Positions 62,260 to 62,276 of a stretch of 62,276 nucleotides of DNA are shown in pieces. The notes under the pieces were generated by a model. The model made no database searches, was not told where the DNA came from, and saw nothing but the letters and a program-made list of their open reading frames with translations. The stretch comes from JAOAHC01 sp964593045. Its GTDB lineage: Bacteria > Bacillota > Clostridia > TANB77 > CAG-465. The position numbers and the translations under genes were made by a program. Location: positions 1-62,276 of the forward strand of contig CAZQJQ010000003.1 of NCBI GenBank assembly GCA_964593045.1. The letters are read 5' to 3'. Positions within the stretch are counted from its first letter, which is position 1. Each line of letters starts with the position of its first letter.

Positions 62260-62276
62260 TTTGATATAGGTAAAAC

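Overview
The window is very AT-rich DNA from a Gram-positive bacterium of the Clostridia type (Bacillota). The signs are AGGAGG-type ribosome binding sites close to almost every start, T-box leaders on ileS and thrS, the Asp23/AmaP envelope module, SpoVS, YvcK, AddA, the tsaE-tsaB-rimI order, a collagen-like surface protein, and Rho-independent terminators after many operons. It looks like one stretch of chromosome from a draft or metagenome assembly. There are two 100-N gaps (642-741 and 14437-14536), a 10-N scaffolding scar inside a permease gene (5303-5312), and three one-base frameshifts (in an ABC ATPase, addA and the collagen-like gene). I see no phage, transposon, CRISPR array or rRNA.

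Layout. 1-6160: a repeat-rich coiled-coil protein, a TtcA-like tRNA thiolase, a membrane-anchored polysaccharide deacetylase and an ABC exporter with a broken ATPase. 6160-12430: an orphan cysteine-rich protein, a short alaS with a HIT protein, then the operon asp23-amaP-DUF2273-nusB-xseA-xseB. 12430-15300: two small unknown genes, an AI-2E family transporter and, across a gap, a convergent aspartate kinase. 15370-21190: ftsY, murB, yvcK, a degenerate glycogen-debranching-like protein and ruvC, all in one direction. 21250-29600: spoVS, a CNNM/CBS membrane protein, T-box-ileS, a DUF2344 protein, tRNA-Leu(CAA) and T-box-thrS.

29640-40280: a DbpA-type RNA helicase, a DUF2207-like membrane protein, an acidic exported protein, an ABC-F ATPase with a LiaF-like protein, an ArsR-thioredoxin pair, a small anchored protein and a rubredoxin, mnmA and a GGDEF protein. 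40300-44670 is mainly minus strand: a LonB-like protease and tsaE-tsaB-rimI. 44740-53600: two pilin-like surface proteins, addA and pgeF. 53600-55100 (minus): a collagen-like protein with a possible sporulation sigma-K promoter. 55160-62276: pta-ackA with two aminopeptidase-family genes (M24 and M18), a 52-residue membrane protein and a membrane-anchored family-5 solute-binding protein.

Most of the content is housekeeping: translation (AlaRS, IleRS, ThrRS, tRNA-Leu, MnmA, TsaB/E, TtcA-like), DNA repair (AddA, XseAB, RuvC), envelope growth (MurB, YvcK, FtsY, PgeF, Asp23) and acetate production from acetyl-CoA (Pta-AckA). The less ordinary parts are an ABC-F protein with one ATP site degraded in both of its halves, a debranching-enzyme fold without its catalytic segment, an AlaRS lacking its C-terminal domain, a pilin-like/lectin-like surface protein pair, an ArsR-thioredoxin unit with a clear palindromic operator, and a small gene whose ribosome binding site lies inside a long hairpin. 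All assignments come from reading sequence and motifs; no database search was run.
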